From assembly GCF_025979885.1 (NCBI RefSeq), contig NZ_CP110139.1, positions 3,678,001-3,742,000 of the forward strand: a DNA stretch of 64,000 nt. The letters are read 5' to 3'. Of the stretch, positions 31,859 through 40,751 are shown in pieces (the first letter of the stretch is position 1; each line of letters opens with the position of its first letter). The notes under the pieces are model-generated. The model made no database searches, was not told where the DNA came from, and saw nothing but the letters and a program-made list of their open reading frames with translations. A program made the position numbers and the translations under genes. The DNA comes from Hymenobacter sp. YIM 151500-1. Its GTDB lineage: Bacteria > Bacteroidota > Bacteroidia > Cytophagales > Hymenobacteraceae.

Positions 31859-33124
31859 TCAGGCCAGCAGCATTTCCGCTACTTCGCGGCCGGTGGCTAA
31901 GGCGGCGTTCTGGGATGGATAGGCGGCGAAGTCGCCGCAACGGAACAGGGTGTCGGTGACTTTCAGGTTCTGGCGCACGGGCTGGCCGGCGGGGTACACG
32001 GGCAGGGCGTAGGGGATGACGTAAGTGCGCAGGTGCTGCCAGGCCGCCGCTTCAGGTCCGAACCAGGCGGCTAGCTCCGGCTGGAGGCGGGCGGCTAGCT
32101 CGGCTTCGCTGAGGCCGTGGGCGCCGTGGGTGCTGACCGATACCAGGCGCTGCCCGGCTGGGGCGTAGCCGGGGGCCACGTCGGAGGGGAAGGCGACGTT
32201 GTGGGCCAGGGCGTCGGGGGCGGCATTGAGGCGCAGCAGCTTGTCGGGGTGGCCGGCGGCGGCGGGGGCGGCAAAGTAGGTGCAGGTGGTCTGGCGCCAG
32301 CGCAGGTCGGTAGGGGCAGCTTCGGCCGGCAGAAGCCGTTGAGCGGCTTCGCCGTCGGTGGCTACTACCACGGCGGCGGCTTCCAGGGTTTGGTCGGTCC
32401 AGAGGCGGACGGTGGTGCCCTCCACGGCTTCTACGGGCGTGTTCAGGCGCACCGTGCCAGCGGGCAAGCGGGCGGCCAGCTGCTCCGGAATCTGCTGCAT
32501 GCCCAGGGCCGGCACCACGGCTTCGCCTTTGGCAAACTGCTGAAACACAAATTCAAAGAAGTTGGCCGCCGTGCTCAGGTTGCGGTCCAGGAACACCCCA
32601 CCGAAGAAGGGCCGGAAAAAGGTGTCGATGATTTGCTCGCTCCAGCCGTACTCCCGCAGAAAGCTGCGCGTGTCCTGGGCATTGCTGGCGTTGTGGCTGA
32701 GCAGCTGCCCGCTGCTCCGGCTCCGCACGTGCCGCACGAAATTCAGAATCCGCAGCTTGTCGGGCAGGGTGCCGATGGGAGCCGTCAGGGCGGTGAAGGC
32801 CGCCGCGGGCCGCTGCAAAGGGTTGTGCAGGGTAGTCTGGCGGCCATCGGGCAGGCGAATCACGGCCCCGGAGCGGTAGGCCTGGAGGCGCAGGGCGCCG
32901 TAGTCCAGGAGGCGCTCCACCTCGGGGTAGCGCGTGAGCAGCACCTGAAAGCCCCGGTCGAGGCGGAATCCTTCGGGCGTGAGGTCGGTACGCACCCGGC
33001 CGCCCACGGCGTCGGCGGCTTCCAGCACCAGCACGCGGCGGCCGGCCCGGTGCAGATAGCAGGCGCAGGCCAGGCCCGCCAGCCCCGCCCCGATAATAAT
33101 GATTGGTTTTTCGGCAGCATCCAT
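31859..33124 (-). CDS. FAD-dependent oxidoreductase (amine oxidase / phytoene desaturase type)
   Basis: 421 residues with an N-terminal FAD-binding Rossmann fold (IIIIGAGLAGLACACYL, Gly12-x-Gly14-x2-Gly17), an acidic ribose-binding Glu in VLVLEAADAVGG, and the GGRVRT motif of the flavin amine oxidase/carotenoid desaturase superfamily. A second FAD contact near the end is in FRCGDFAAYPSQNAAL. The substrate is not evident; relatives act on carotenoids, protoporphyrinogen or amines. The gene is 53 bases downstream of a heme-binding lipoprotein gene and may be cotranscribed with it. Confidence 0.88.
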   Translation of the reverse strand: MDAAEKPIIIIGAGLAGLACACYLHRAGRRVLVLEAADAVGGRVRTDLTPEGFRLDRGFQVLLTRYPEVERLLDYGALRLQAYRSGAVIRLPDGRQTTLHNPLQRPAAAFTALTAPIGTLPDKLRILNFVRHVRSRSSGQLLSHNASNAQDTRSFLREYGWSEQIIDTFFRPFFGGVFLDRNLSTAANFFEFVFQQFAKGEAVVPALGMQQIPEQLAARLPAGTVRLNTPVEAVEGTTVRLWTDQTLEAAAVVVATDGEAAQRLLPAEAAPTDLRWRQTTCTYFAAPAAAGHPDKLLRLNAAPDALAHNVAFPSDVAPGYAPAGQRLVSVSTHGAHGLSEAELAARLQPELAAWFGPEAAAWQHLRTYVIPYALPVYPAGQPVRQNLKVTDTLFRCGDFAAYPSQNAALATGREVAEMLLA

Positions 33125-33177
33125 ATCCTGCCCAAACTCGAAAACCAGTCCGAAGGTTGGGCTACCACAAGCCGAGC

Positions 33178-33849
33178 CTAGAACCGCCGCTTAAACACTT
33201 TGCGCGTTTTCATGGTCCAGAACCCGGCCACGCCAGCGCGCGGCAGGCGCACGCGCCACACGCCTGCCGCCTGGCCCAGCTGGTAGCCGGTGGCCTGGTC
33301 CTGGGGGTACTGCCGCCGGATGAGGGCGTAGTCGGCAGCCGATAGGTCTTTACCCACCTGGCCGTGGCAGCGCAAACACAGCTGGTCGGTCAGCACCACG
33401 GGGCGCTGGTAGCTGAACTCCTCGGGTTGGGGCCGCGCCACGCGGCGGGCGGCGGTGTCGGTGGGGGAAAGGTCGGCGGGCGTCAGGGCCGCGCGGTGCG
33501 CGGGGTTGCGCGGGCGCGGGCTGGCCCAGCTCAGCGAGCCTTGCAGCGCGCGGGCCAGCGAATCGGTGAGGGGCAAGGCCGCCGGGCGGCAGTAGGGCAG
33601 GGCTGCGGCCACGCCGCCTTCCTGCAGCTTCTGGGCCAGCACCTGGCGCAGCTCCCGCTCGGCCGTGCGCGTGAGCGAGTCGCCGGCCCACTGGGTGGCG
33701 CGCAGCAGCTGCTGGGGCGTAATGCGCTTCACCTGCCAGTTTTCGGCCTCCACGGCAATGCGCTTGGTGTCGCGCAGGTGCTCAATCTGGTCGGGGCGGC
33801 AGGCGGAAAGCAGGACAAGAGCAAGGACGGCGCGGAAACAGAAACGCAT
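33178..33849 (-). CDS. Heme-binding lipoprotein, DUF3365 (Tll0287-like)
   Basis: 223 residues from the ATG at 33847-33849. The signal peptide has lipobox LSAC (Cys17). The domain resembles DUF3365/Tll0287: ALPYCRPAALPLTDSLA, RNPAHRA, and one c-type heme site CLRCH (Cys158, Cys161, His162), followed by ADYALIRRQYPQDQATGY. Known relatives are periplasmic heme sensors or electron carriers with a PAS-like fold. It is probably a membrane-anchored periplasmic monoheme cytochrome. The next gene encodes a flavoenzyme. Confidence 0.87.
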   Translation of the reverse strand: MRFCFRAVLALVLLSACRPDQIEHLRDTKRIAVEAENWQVKRITPQQLLRATQWAGDSLTRTAERELRQVLAQKLQEGGVAAALPYCRPAALPLTDSLARALQGSLSWASPRPRNPAHRAALTPADLSPTDTAARRVARPQPEEFSYQRPVVLTDQLCLRCHGQVGKDLSAADYALIRRQYPQDQATGYQLGQAAGVWRVRLPRAGVAGFWTMKTRKVFKRRF

Positions 33850-34099
33850 GGCAGCAGGGGCTTGGAATACGCAAAGGGACAAACTCCCCGGCATTCAACC
33901 AAAAACCGGCTTCAATGATTTACTGCTGCATCCAAAGCCAGCTGCGGCTTCCAACGTCCGTTTCTCCTCTGTCCAGCGGTTCAGCATCGGGTAAGTAGAG
34001 CCACAACCCTGAGCTAGGCCGACCGGCAGTTCGCGTCTGCTGGTTGAACGAGGCTGCCGGCTCGGTTGCCGCCCAACGGTTGTTGTGCCAGTGAGCTGT

Positions 34100-35041
34100 T
34101 CACCCAGAAGATGCGAAGGGGCGCGTCTCTACCCTGGTCAACTGCCTCAGCAACAGCTGAGTGGCAGCTGTGCCTACCTGGTCGTAGTTCTGCGGCAGTG
34201 TAACAAGCCGCGGGTTTGGCGCCTCAGAACCAGAACCGGTGGCTTTGAGGTGCTCCAGCACGCGGGCTAGTGTGGGCGGCGTCAGCGTATGGGAGACGAA
34301 AAAGGCGTCGGCCAGGCTGGCGTACCGCCGCAGCTCTTGCTCGGTAGATGCATCCGCTTCTTGTGTGGCGGGGCAGAACCATACCAGACCTTCTGCATAT
34401 GGCAAGCCGCGGCTGGCAAGGGCATCAAGGTAGGCCTGGTGCCGCCGTTGCGTAGACGGCAGGTGGTGCGGCCCGGCCAGGTGCACAATCCGCCGGCAGC
34501 CCTGCGCAAGCAGCTGCTCCACGGCGTAGCGGGCGGCGTGGTAGTCGTCGGGCGGGGCTACGGGGCACAGCAGGCCCTCGGGAACCAGGCCAAAGCATAC
34601 CAGCGGAATTTCCTGCTCGTGCAGCCGGTTGAAGTACCCCACGTTGCACTGGCCCGGCACCGGCGCCACCAGCACGCCATCGACCCGCGCCCGCACGAGT
34701 GCCGACACGGTTTTTCGTTCCCGGCCCGCATCGGCCTGCGACTGGCACACCATGAGCTGGAAGCCCGCCCGGCCGGCCGCCGTTTCAATGGCCTGCAACG
34801 CCGCCGCCATGCCGGGGCCGTCGATGCGGGGCACCACTACGCCCAGCACGCGGGGAACACCCGTGCGCAGGGCCGTGGCAAAGGGGTTGGGCTGATAGTC
34901 AAGCTGTTTGGCTAGCCGGTGCACCCGCTGCCGGGTGGCTTCGCTCACGCTGCTGTGGCCGCTCAGTGCCCTCGACACCGTGGAGACGGCCAAGCCTAAA
35001 GTGGTGGCCAGGTCCACCAACGAAATCCGGGTGCGTGCCAT
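34100..35041 (-). CDS. LacI family transcriptional regulator
   Basis: 313 residues from the ATG at 35039-35041. The helix-turn-helix (residues 5-25, SLVDLATTLGLAVSTVSRAL) and hinge are typical of LacI/GalR repressors. A periplasmic-binding-protein-like sensor domain follows (about 60-310: VLGVVVPRIDGPGMAAAL, GVLVAPVPGQCN). It lies at the distal end of the polysaccharide locus, same strand, 159 bases after GH127, and is a plausible sensor of a released sugar. It is shorter than typical LacI (about 340 residues) by some 25 residues. Confidence 0.9.
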   Translation of the reverse strand: MARTRISLVDLATTLGLAVSTVSRALSGHSSVSEATRQRVHRLAKQLDYQPNPFATALRTGVPRVLGVVVPRIDGPGMAAALQAIETAAGRAGFQLMVCQSQADAGRERKTVSALVRARVDGVLVAPVPGQCNVGYFNRLHEQEIPLVCFGLVPEGLLCPVAPPDDYHAARYAVEQLLAQGCRRIVHLAGPHHLPSTQRRHQAYLDALASRGLPYAEGLVWFCPATQEADASTEQELRRYASLADAFFVSHTLTPPTLARVLEHLKATGSGSEAPNPRLVTLPQNYDQVGTAATQLLLRQLTRVETRPFASSG

Positions 35042-35200
35042 AGAGCAGTACGACAGGAGGCCGGGCGTGCCCCGAAGGCTGCCCGATGCAAGACGAAAAC
35101 CCGCAATAACATGTGCGCACATAAGGCCCACCGCTGGCACCCGGCCGCCGCAGGGTGTGCCGCGTAGCTACCGTAGAGCGCCAGCGGTGGAACTAAGCAG

Positions 35201-37216
35201 CTAGGGCCGCACCACCGGAAACGAGGTGACGCGCAGCTTGGCCGAGCCGTAGGGAATCAAGGTCAGCGTCTCGGGCTTGGCGCCGGCGGGCTGGACCACG
35301 GGGCTGGCGGGCGGCGGGCCGGCCGAGTTGTTGACCAGCTGCCATTCGGGCAGACGTATGCCTTTCACTTGCAGTTCGATAGGAGCGCCTTCCGGCGAAA
35401 ACAGCACGCCCGTAGTCGGCTTCTCTTTCACCTGAAACGCCGATGCCGGGGCGCCGCCCGTGGGCAGCAGCAGGCCGTAGTTCCAGGGCGTGGTGGCGCG
35501 CACCTCGTAGTCGTCGGCCTGGTTGGGCCGGTCGCGCAGCTTGGTCCACTGCTCGCTCAGCTTCAGGGCGTACACCAGCGGCCCGCGCTCCACCGACACC
35601 GACTGGTTGAAGCCGGGCAGCACGCGCACGTCCATGGGCAGGCGCAGCTCCACCACGTCGCCTTTCTTCCAGGCTTGCTCCAGCACGTAGAAGGTGCCGG
35701 CCTGGGGCGCCTTAGCGGCGGGCTTGCCGTTCACCGTTACCGCCGCCTTGGTGGCCCATGCCGGAATGCGCAGGTGCAGCGGGAAAGCGGCTTTGGCCGG
35801 CTTCTCCACCACAAACCGGATGGTTTCGCGGAAAGGATACTCGGTTTCCTCGCGGATGGTCACCGTCTCGCCTCCGCGCACGGCGGCGCTGAGGCGGCTG
35901 GGGGCGTAGGCGGCGGCTACCAGGCCACCGTCGGGCGAGGCCATCCAGAGGTGGGAGGCAAACTTGGGCCAGCCCTGGTGCATGTTGGCCGTGCAGCAGC
36001 CGAAGTGCGGCTCCAGCCCGAACAGGTTGCTTTCGTCGCCGTTGGTGGACCACTGCCGCTTGGCCTTGCTCACCAGCACCTGGTTGGGCTGCTGGTCGTA
36101 CTGGTGGGCCCACATGGTGGCATCGAAGGTGGCGGGCAGGGCGTTGTAGGTGATTTTTTCGAGCCGGTCGCCAAACAGTGGGTCGCCGAGCAGGGCCAGC
36201 AGCTGCTCGTAGGAAAACTGAGCTTCCACCACGGCGCACAGCTCCACGCCCTGGCTGGGGTTGCGGCCGGCAAAGTGCTCGTCGCCGCTGTACATGCCGT
36301 TGGGCAGGCCGTGGTACTGGTCCAGGGTTTCGAGCTGGCGGTAAATGGCTTTACGGTCGGCTTCGGTGCCGCCGGTCATGCCCCAGAGCACGGGCATCTT
36401 CAGGGCCATGGCGTTGTTCACGCCGTGGGCTTGCAGGGCCAGGTTGTTGTTGTTGTAGTTGGTGCCCAGGCCCAGGCCTTCGGAATTAGTAGCTTCGGTG
36501 AAAGGGAATTTGGCGAAGCCCTGCTCCCAGTTGAAACCCTGCTTGGCCAGCTTGTTAGCCAGCTCCAGCAGCTGGGGGTTCTTGGTTTTCTGGTAGGTCC
36601 AGCGGATGGGCAGCAGCTCTTCGGCCCAGCGGAAGATGGCCCATTCCTTGAGCGGAATCTTGTCCATCTGGCTGTTCTGGTAGGCGAAATATTTTTCCAT
36701 GAACGGCACCACGCGCTGGTCGCCGGTGGCCTCCTGGTACTGCATCAGGCTCTTGAGCACGAGCATGTTGGGCCACCAGTCCTGGTTTTTGGCCGGCCCG
36801 ATGCCGCCGTCGGGGCGCTGGCTTTGCAGGGTCCAGTCTACCCATTTCTGGGCTTTGGCTTTCAGCTGAGCGTCATCGAGCAGGTAAGCCAGCGGGAGCA
36901 GGCCGTCGAGGTAGTAGGGGCCCCGCTCCCAGCCCTCGCCCGAGCCGCCGAGCCAGGCGCTGTTCGGCCCCAGGTCGGGCCAGAACTCTTCGAGGTGGCC
37001 GGTCAGCCCGTTGGCCTGGATGACGAGCTGGCGCTTCAGCCAGCCTTCGGGCTTCACCGCGCCCAGGGGCAGGGCCTGGAAAGCACCGGGCCGAAATGCC
37101 TCCGGCCGGGCGCCCGGAGTGGCCGCTGGCGTGGCCGGGGCCGTTTGACATTCGCCCCGGAGCGAAACCAGGGCCGCTGCCAGCGGCAGCACATAGTGGA
37201 TGAGACGAAAGGACAT
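35201..37216 (-). CDS. Glycoside hydrolase family 127 (beta-L-arabinofuranosidase type)
   Basis: 671 residues from the ATG at 37214-37216, with a signal peptide. An (alpha/alpha)6 barrel (about 45-440) precedes beta-sandwich domains. The zinc site known from GH127 enzyme HypBA1 is visible at matching spacing: Glu325 and Cys327 in GVELC, and Cys407-Cys408 in FGCCTANMHQG, where one Cys would be the nucleophile. The family removes beta-L-arabinofuranose and some members act on related sugars (GH146). It is located in the periplasm and belongs to the same transcription unit as the GH43. Confidence 0.88.
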   Translation of the reverse strand: MSFRLIHYVLPLAAALVSLRGECQTAPATPAATPGARPEAFRPGAFQALPLGAVKPEGWLKRQLVIQANGLTGHLEEFWPDLGPNSAWLGGSGEGWERGPYYLDGLLPLAYLLDDAQLKAKAQKWVDWTLQSQRPDGGIGPAKNQDWWPNMLVLKSLMQYQEATGDQRVVPFMEKYFAYQNSQMDKIPLKEWAIFRWAEELLPIRWTYQKTKNPQLLELANKLAKQGFNWEQGFAKFPFTEATNSEGLGLGTNYNNNNLALQAHGVNNAMALKMPVLWGMTGGTEADRKAIYRQLETLDQYHGLPNGMYSGDEHFAGRNPSQGVELCAVVEAQFSYEQLLALLGDPLFGDRLEKITYNALPATFDATMWAHQYDQQPNQVLVSKAKRQWSTNGDESNLFGLEPHFGCCTANMHQGWPKFASHLWMASPDGGLVAAAYAPSRLSAAVRGGETVTIREETEYPFRETIRFVVEKPAKAAFPLHLRIPAWATKAAVTVNGKPAAKAPQAGTFYVLEQAWKKGDVVELRLPMDVRVLPGFNQSVSVERGPLVYALKLSEQWTKLRDRPNQADDYEVRATTPWNYGLLLPTGGAPASAFQVKEKPTTGVLFSPEGAPIELQVKGIRLPEWQLVNNSAGPPPASPVVQPAGAKPETLTLIPYGSAKLRVTSFPVVRP

Positions 37217-37268
37217 CGGTGGGAACGTGGGTGAGAGTTTAAGGTAGGGAAAGTTGGGGTGGGGTGCT

Positions 37269-40200
37269 TCAATTCCCCGTAGCAAAGCCCACGCGGGAGC
37301 CGGAATGCTTATGGTCGTAGAACTCATAAGGTGTTTCCAAGTCATTGACTACGTGAAAGTTCTCGTAGTACAGGTAGTACCGCCCGCGGCGCTTCACCAT
37401 GGTGCCTTGCCAGATGGCGCCGTTGTCGGGGTCGAAGCGGTTGCCGCGGCTGAAGTAGGGGCGGGCGGGGTTGGTGTTGTCGGCGCTGCCGGTCCAGGGG
37501 CCGTCGTAGGGGTGCAGGCCGGCAAACAGTTCGAACCGGTCGGGCCAGTCGCCCACCAGCTTTTCACTGTCGGCATTCACGTTGAGGTAGTAGATGCCGT
37601 TGTCGAACAAGATTCGCTCGCCGTAGATGTTGTCCTGGTTGTGCTTGACAATGCTGTTGCGCGAGGGGTAGGCCGGGTGCAGGCTCACGGTGCGGCCGTC
37701 GTAGCGCAGGCCGCTTATCTCGGTGGTAGGCGTGCTACCGCCCAGCGGGCCCGGCCGGGCGCTGTGGTGGTACAGGAAGATAACGTACTCATCGGTCACC
37801 GGGTCGCGCAGCGACACCACCTCGGGCGTGGCGTCGAGGCCGCGGTGGCGGCTGTAGCAGCTGTCGGGGCTCATCATCGACCAGCTGACCAGGTGCGGCA
37901 CGTTCTGGTCCCAGCGCTGGGTGGCCACGTCGAACACACCGTATATCAGCCGCCGAAACCACGGGTAGGGCCGCACGCCGTTGCGAAACTCGCGGGCAAA
38001 CACCAGGATTTTGCCGTTCTGGTACACGGCCCCTTCGTCGTTGACTTGCAGGCGGGTCGCCCGGGGGCCGCCGTCGGAGCACCGGGCGTTGCGGTCTTGG
38101 TGGCCGCGCAGCAGAGCGGGGGCCTGGCTGAGGTCGGTGAGGCCGGCACTAAGGTCCCGGAAGTGACGGCCGTCGAAAAGCGGGTCATCAGCGGTGAGCA
38201 CGCCCAGGGCCGCCGCGCCGTGGGGGCCCTGGTGGTCGGGGTTGCCGCGCATGAAGTAGAACACGCGCCCGTCCACGGCCAGCACATCGGAGTTGGCGGC
38301 GTCTTCGGAGCGCCAGAACTGGGTGGCATTGGGCCGGGCCACGCTGTCGGTGGGCCCGAACAGGTTGCCCGGCGGCTCGGGGCTTTGGTAGGTGCGCTGC
38401 CAGGGCAGCAAGCCATAGCGCTTCTTCCACCGAAACGCGTTCAGGCTCCCATTTTTAGCCACCGGCTGGAGGCCTAAGGGCGACTCATCCGTAAAAAACC
38501 GCTGCTGAATGCTGCGCGACTGGGCCACGGCCGGGGTCAGGGCCGAGAAGTGTACGTCGTCGAAATAGGCCGGGGTGTTGTCGGTGAACAGGCCGCCGAA
38601 GCCGCGGGCATCGGGCGCCGCGCCGGCCAGGGAAATCAGGTTGTGGCCGTCGAGGTAGCCCCGCAGCACGCCGCCCACCGAGCTGAGGGTGAGCGTGTAG
38701 GTCTGGCGGGGTTTCAGCTGAAAATCATACGGCAGCACCTTGCTGGCTACCGCCGCGCCATTCACTATCCGGGCCAGCCGCAGCTGGTTCTGGCCGGGGT
38801 TGAGAGCAAACGTGTAGCCGGTAAATGGTTGGTCGGCCGCCGGCGTGGCGGCTTGCACAAACACGCCCGCCCAGCCATCGGCCACCGCCTCGAAGGACAC
38901 GCCGGCCTCGATAGAGGAGGCGTGGCCGTAAGCATCCGGGTGAAACAGGGCGTGGAAGCCGGCGGAAGTGCCCTGCTTCAGGCCCCGCCGCAAGTCGCCG
39001 GAGTCACCGAGGCGGGTGCCGTCATCTTCCCAGCTTTTGGCGGCGTAGGCCCACCGGGTCGTTTTCGAGGCGGGCTGCCAGTGCCAGAGCGGCTCTCCGG
39101 CCGCGTAGTCGAAACCCTGCATCAGGTCCAGGGCCGCCGCTTCGGTGTCCTGGTGCCCGCGGGGGCAGATGCTGCGCGCCGCGCGCACCCGGCCCGACAG
39201 GCGCACGTCGTCGAGGTAGCCGTGGGCCGCCGCGGTGCCTTGGCCCCCAAGTACCACGTGTTTGTTGAGCACGGGCGCCTGGGCCAGGGGGCGGCGGTCG
39301 GCTTCCACCCCGTTTAGGTAGAGCGTCAGGTAGCCGTTGCCCCAGGCCATGGCCAAATGAACCGGTTGGCCGTAGAGGAACGGCTGCTCCGGGCTTTGCG
39401 CAACTACGGGCGGCTGGCCGGCCTGGCTGAGCGTGGCCGTCCAGCGTTTGTTTTCGGAGCCCAGGGTGAGTTCGGCGTTGGTGCCGCTGGCGTGCAGCAG
39501 CACGTACTTCCGCGTCCGGCTTGGGTCTTTCGGGTTGACCACGGGCGTAAACCACGCCTCGGCCGTGCCCGCCGCCTCGGTAAGCGGCGAGGCGTACACC
39601 AGCCCTTTCGTGTTTCGAACCGCATCAAAAGCCCCGCCGAACTGGCCGGGCACGAACCCCGCCGCCTCCGCGCCGGCCGGGCTCGTGGGAGCCTGCCTCT
39701 GCAAGCTGGCCAAGCTGCCATCGAAGCGCAGCAGCAGGCGCGTGTCGTCTTCCAGCGGGTGCGGCACGGGCTGGTTGCCCTTAAACTCGGTCCACTCGGT
39801 GCGGGCGGGGTCCACGGTTTCGCGGGTTTGGGTGTAGAGCTTGGGCAGGCCCACGGCGTAGAGCTGCCGGGCCTGGGCGTCGCTCACCGCCTGGCTGAGC
39901 AAGGTCACCTCATCGAGCCAGCCCCGGAAGCCGCCCGTCCCGGCCGCCGAGTGGCCCAGCCGTAGGTCAGCAGGAGCCGGGCCGAGGGTAAACGGCTGCT
40001 CCTTGGCCCGGCCGCTGGGCTGGCCGTTGAGGTAGAGCAGCAGCTGCCCCGAGGCCGGGTCGGCGGTGGCCAGCACGTGCGCCCACTGCCCGCGCACCAG
40101 CTGGCCGGGGCGGCTCTGCACGGTGTGGGCACGGCCGGTGGCGTCGTACACCGTCAGGCGCAGGCTGCCGTTTGGCTCGCAGCTCAGCCGGTAGCCTTTG

Positions 40201-40688
40201 CCCGCGGCGCTTTTCTCCAGTACAGCCACCCCTCCCAAAGCAGCCGGGTCGGCGTCGGGGTTCAGCCACGCCGCCACCGTAAGCGGGCCAGTTAGGTTCA
40301 GGCCGGGCGCATCCTGGGCTTGCAGCCACTGCGTGCCGTTGAGGTAGATGGCGCCCCCGCGTTTGCCCCGGCGCCGGAAGGTGGCTGTCAGGCCGCTGTC
40401 GTCGGTGTTCCAGGTGGTGCCGGTAAGGTAGGCCGTGTGGCCCCGGCCCGACTGGTCCAGGGCCTCGTAGCCGCTGCCTTCGTCCAGGGGCCAATGGGCC
40501 ACCACGCGCGAATCATGTAGTACGGGCTCTACGTGCTGAAAGCGGATGGTCAGGTCGGTGGTCTGGGGCGGAAGCGGGGCCGCGGGGCCGGCGGCCGGAG
40601 CCGTGTCGGCCGGTGGGCCAAGGCTGGGCGCCGAGGCCTGACTAAGCAGCACTATCGGTAGCGTAACCAGCCAGTTGCTTGCTTTCAT
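37269..40688 (-). CDS. Large secreted LamG-domain protein with C-terminal beta-propeller-like part, 1139 aa
   Basis: A signal peptide is followed by a LamG/concanavalin-like domain (about 60-265: VVAHWPLDEGSGYEALDQSG, GAIYLNGTQWLQ), a second one (about 315-500: LLLRFDGSLAS, HGYLDDVRLSGRVRAA), a third laminin-like sandwich (about 520-740), and a C-terminal region (about 775-1139) with repeated GRVFYFMRGN, GKILVFAREF and RYYLYYENF strands, like a five-bladed propeller of GH43 or GH-J type. Catalytic residues cannot be assigned. It sits between GH43 and GH127, so it is probably a carbohydrate-active enzyme. Confidence 0.8.
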   Translation of the reverse strand: MKASNWLVTLPIVLLSQASAPSLGPPADTAPAAGPAAPLPPQTTDLTIRFQHVEPVLHDSRVVAHWPLDEGSGYEALDQSGRGHTAYLTGTTWNTDDSGLTATFRRRGKRGGAIYLNGTQWLQAQDAPGLNLTGPLTVAAWLNPDADPAALGGVAVLEKSAAGKGYRLSCEPNGSLRLTVYDATGRAHTVQSRPGQLVRGQWAHVLATADPASGQLLLYLNGQPSGRAKEQPFTLGPAPADLRLGHSAAGTGGFRGWLDEVTLLSQAVSDAQARQLYAVGLPKLYTQTRETVDPARTEWTEFKGNQPVPHPLEDDTRLLLRFDGSLASLQRQAPTSPAGAEAAGFVPGQFGGAFDAVRNTKGLVYASPLTEAAGTAEAWFTPVVNPKDPSRTRKYVLLHASGTNAELTLGSENKRWTATLSQAGQPPVVAQSPEQPFLYGQPVHLAMAWGNGYLTLYLNGVEADRRPLAQAPVLNKHVVLGGQGTAAAHGYLDDVRLSGRVRAARSICPRGHQDTEAAALDLMQGFDYAAGEPLWHWQPASKTTRWAYAAKSWEDDGTRLGDSGDLRRGLKQGTSAGFHALFHPDAYGHASSIEAGVSFEAVADGWAGVFVQAATPAADQPFTGYTFALNPGQNQLRLARIVNGAAVASKVLPYDFQLKPRQTYTLTLSSVGGVLRGYLDGHNLISLAGAAPDARGFGGLFTDNTPAYFDDVHFSALTPAVAQSRSIQQRFFTDESPLGLQPVAKNGSLNAFRWKKRYGLLPWQRTYQSPEPPGNLFGPTDSVARPNATQFWRSEDAANSDVLAVDGRVFYFMRGNPDHQGPHGAAALGVLTADDPLFDGRHFRDLSAGLTDLSQAPALLRGHQDRNARCSDGGPRATRLQVNDEGAVYQNGKILVFAREFRNGVRPYPWFRRLIYGVFDVATQRWDQNVPHLVSWSMMSPDSCYSRHRGLDATPEVVSLRDPVTDEYVIFLYHHSARPGPLGGSTPTTEISGLRYDGRTVSLHPAYPSRNSIVKHNQDNIYGERILFDNGIYYLNVNADSEKLVGDWPDRFELFAGLHPYDGPWTGSADNTNPARPYFSRGNRFDPDNGAIWQGTMVKRRGRYYLYYENFHVVNDLETPYEFYDHKHSGSRVGFATGN

Positions 40689-40751
40689 ACACGCAGTAAA
40701 ACTCTCAGAATCAGGTAAGATAATCCGGCTGCCATTTCAAGGCGAGGGAGG

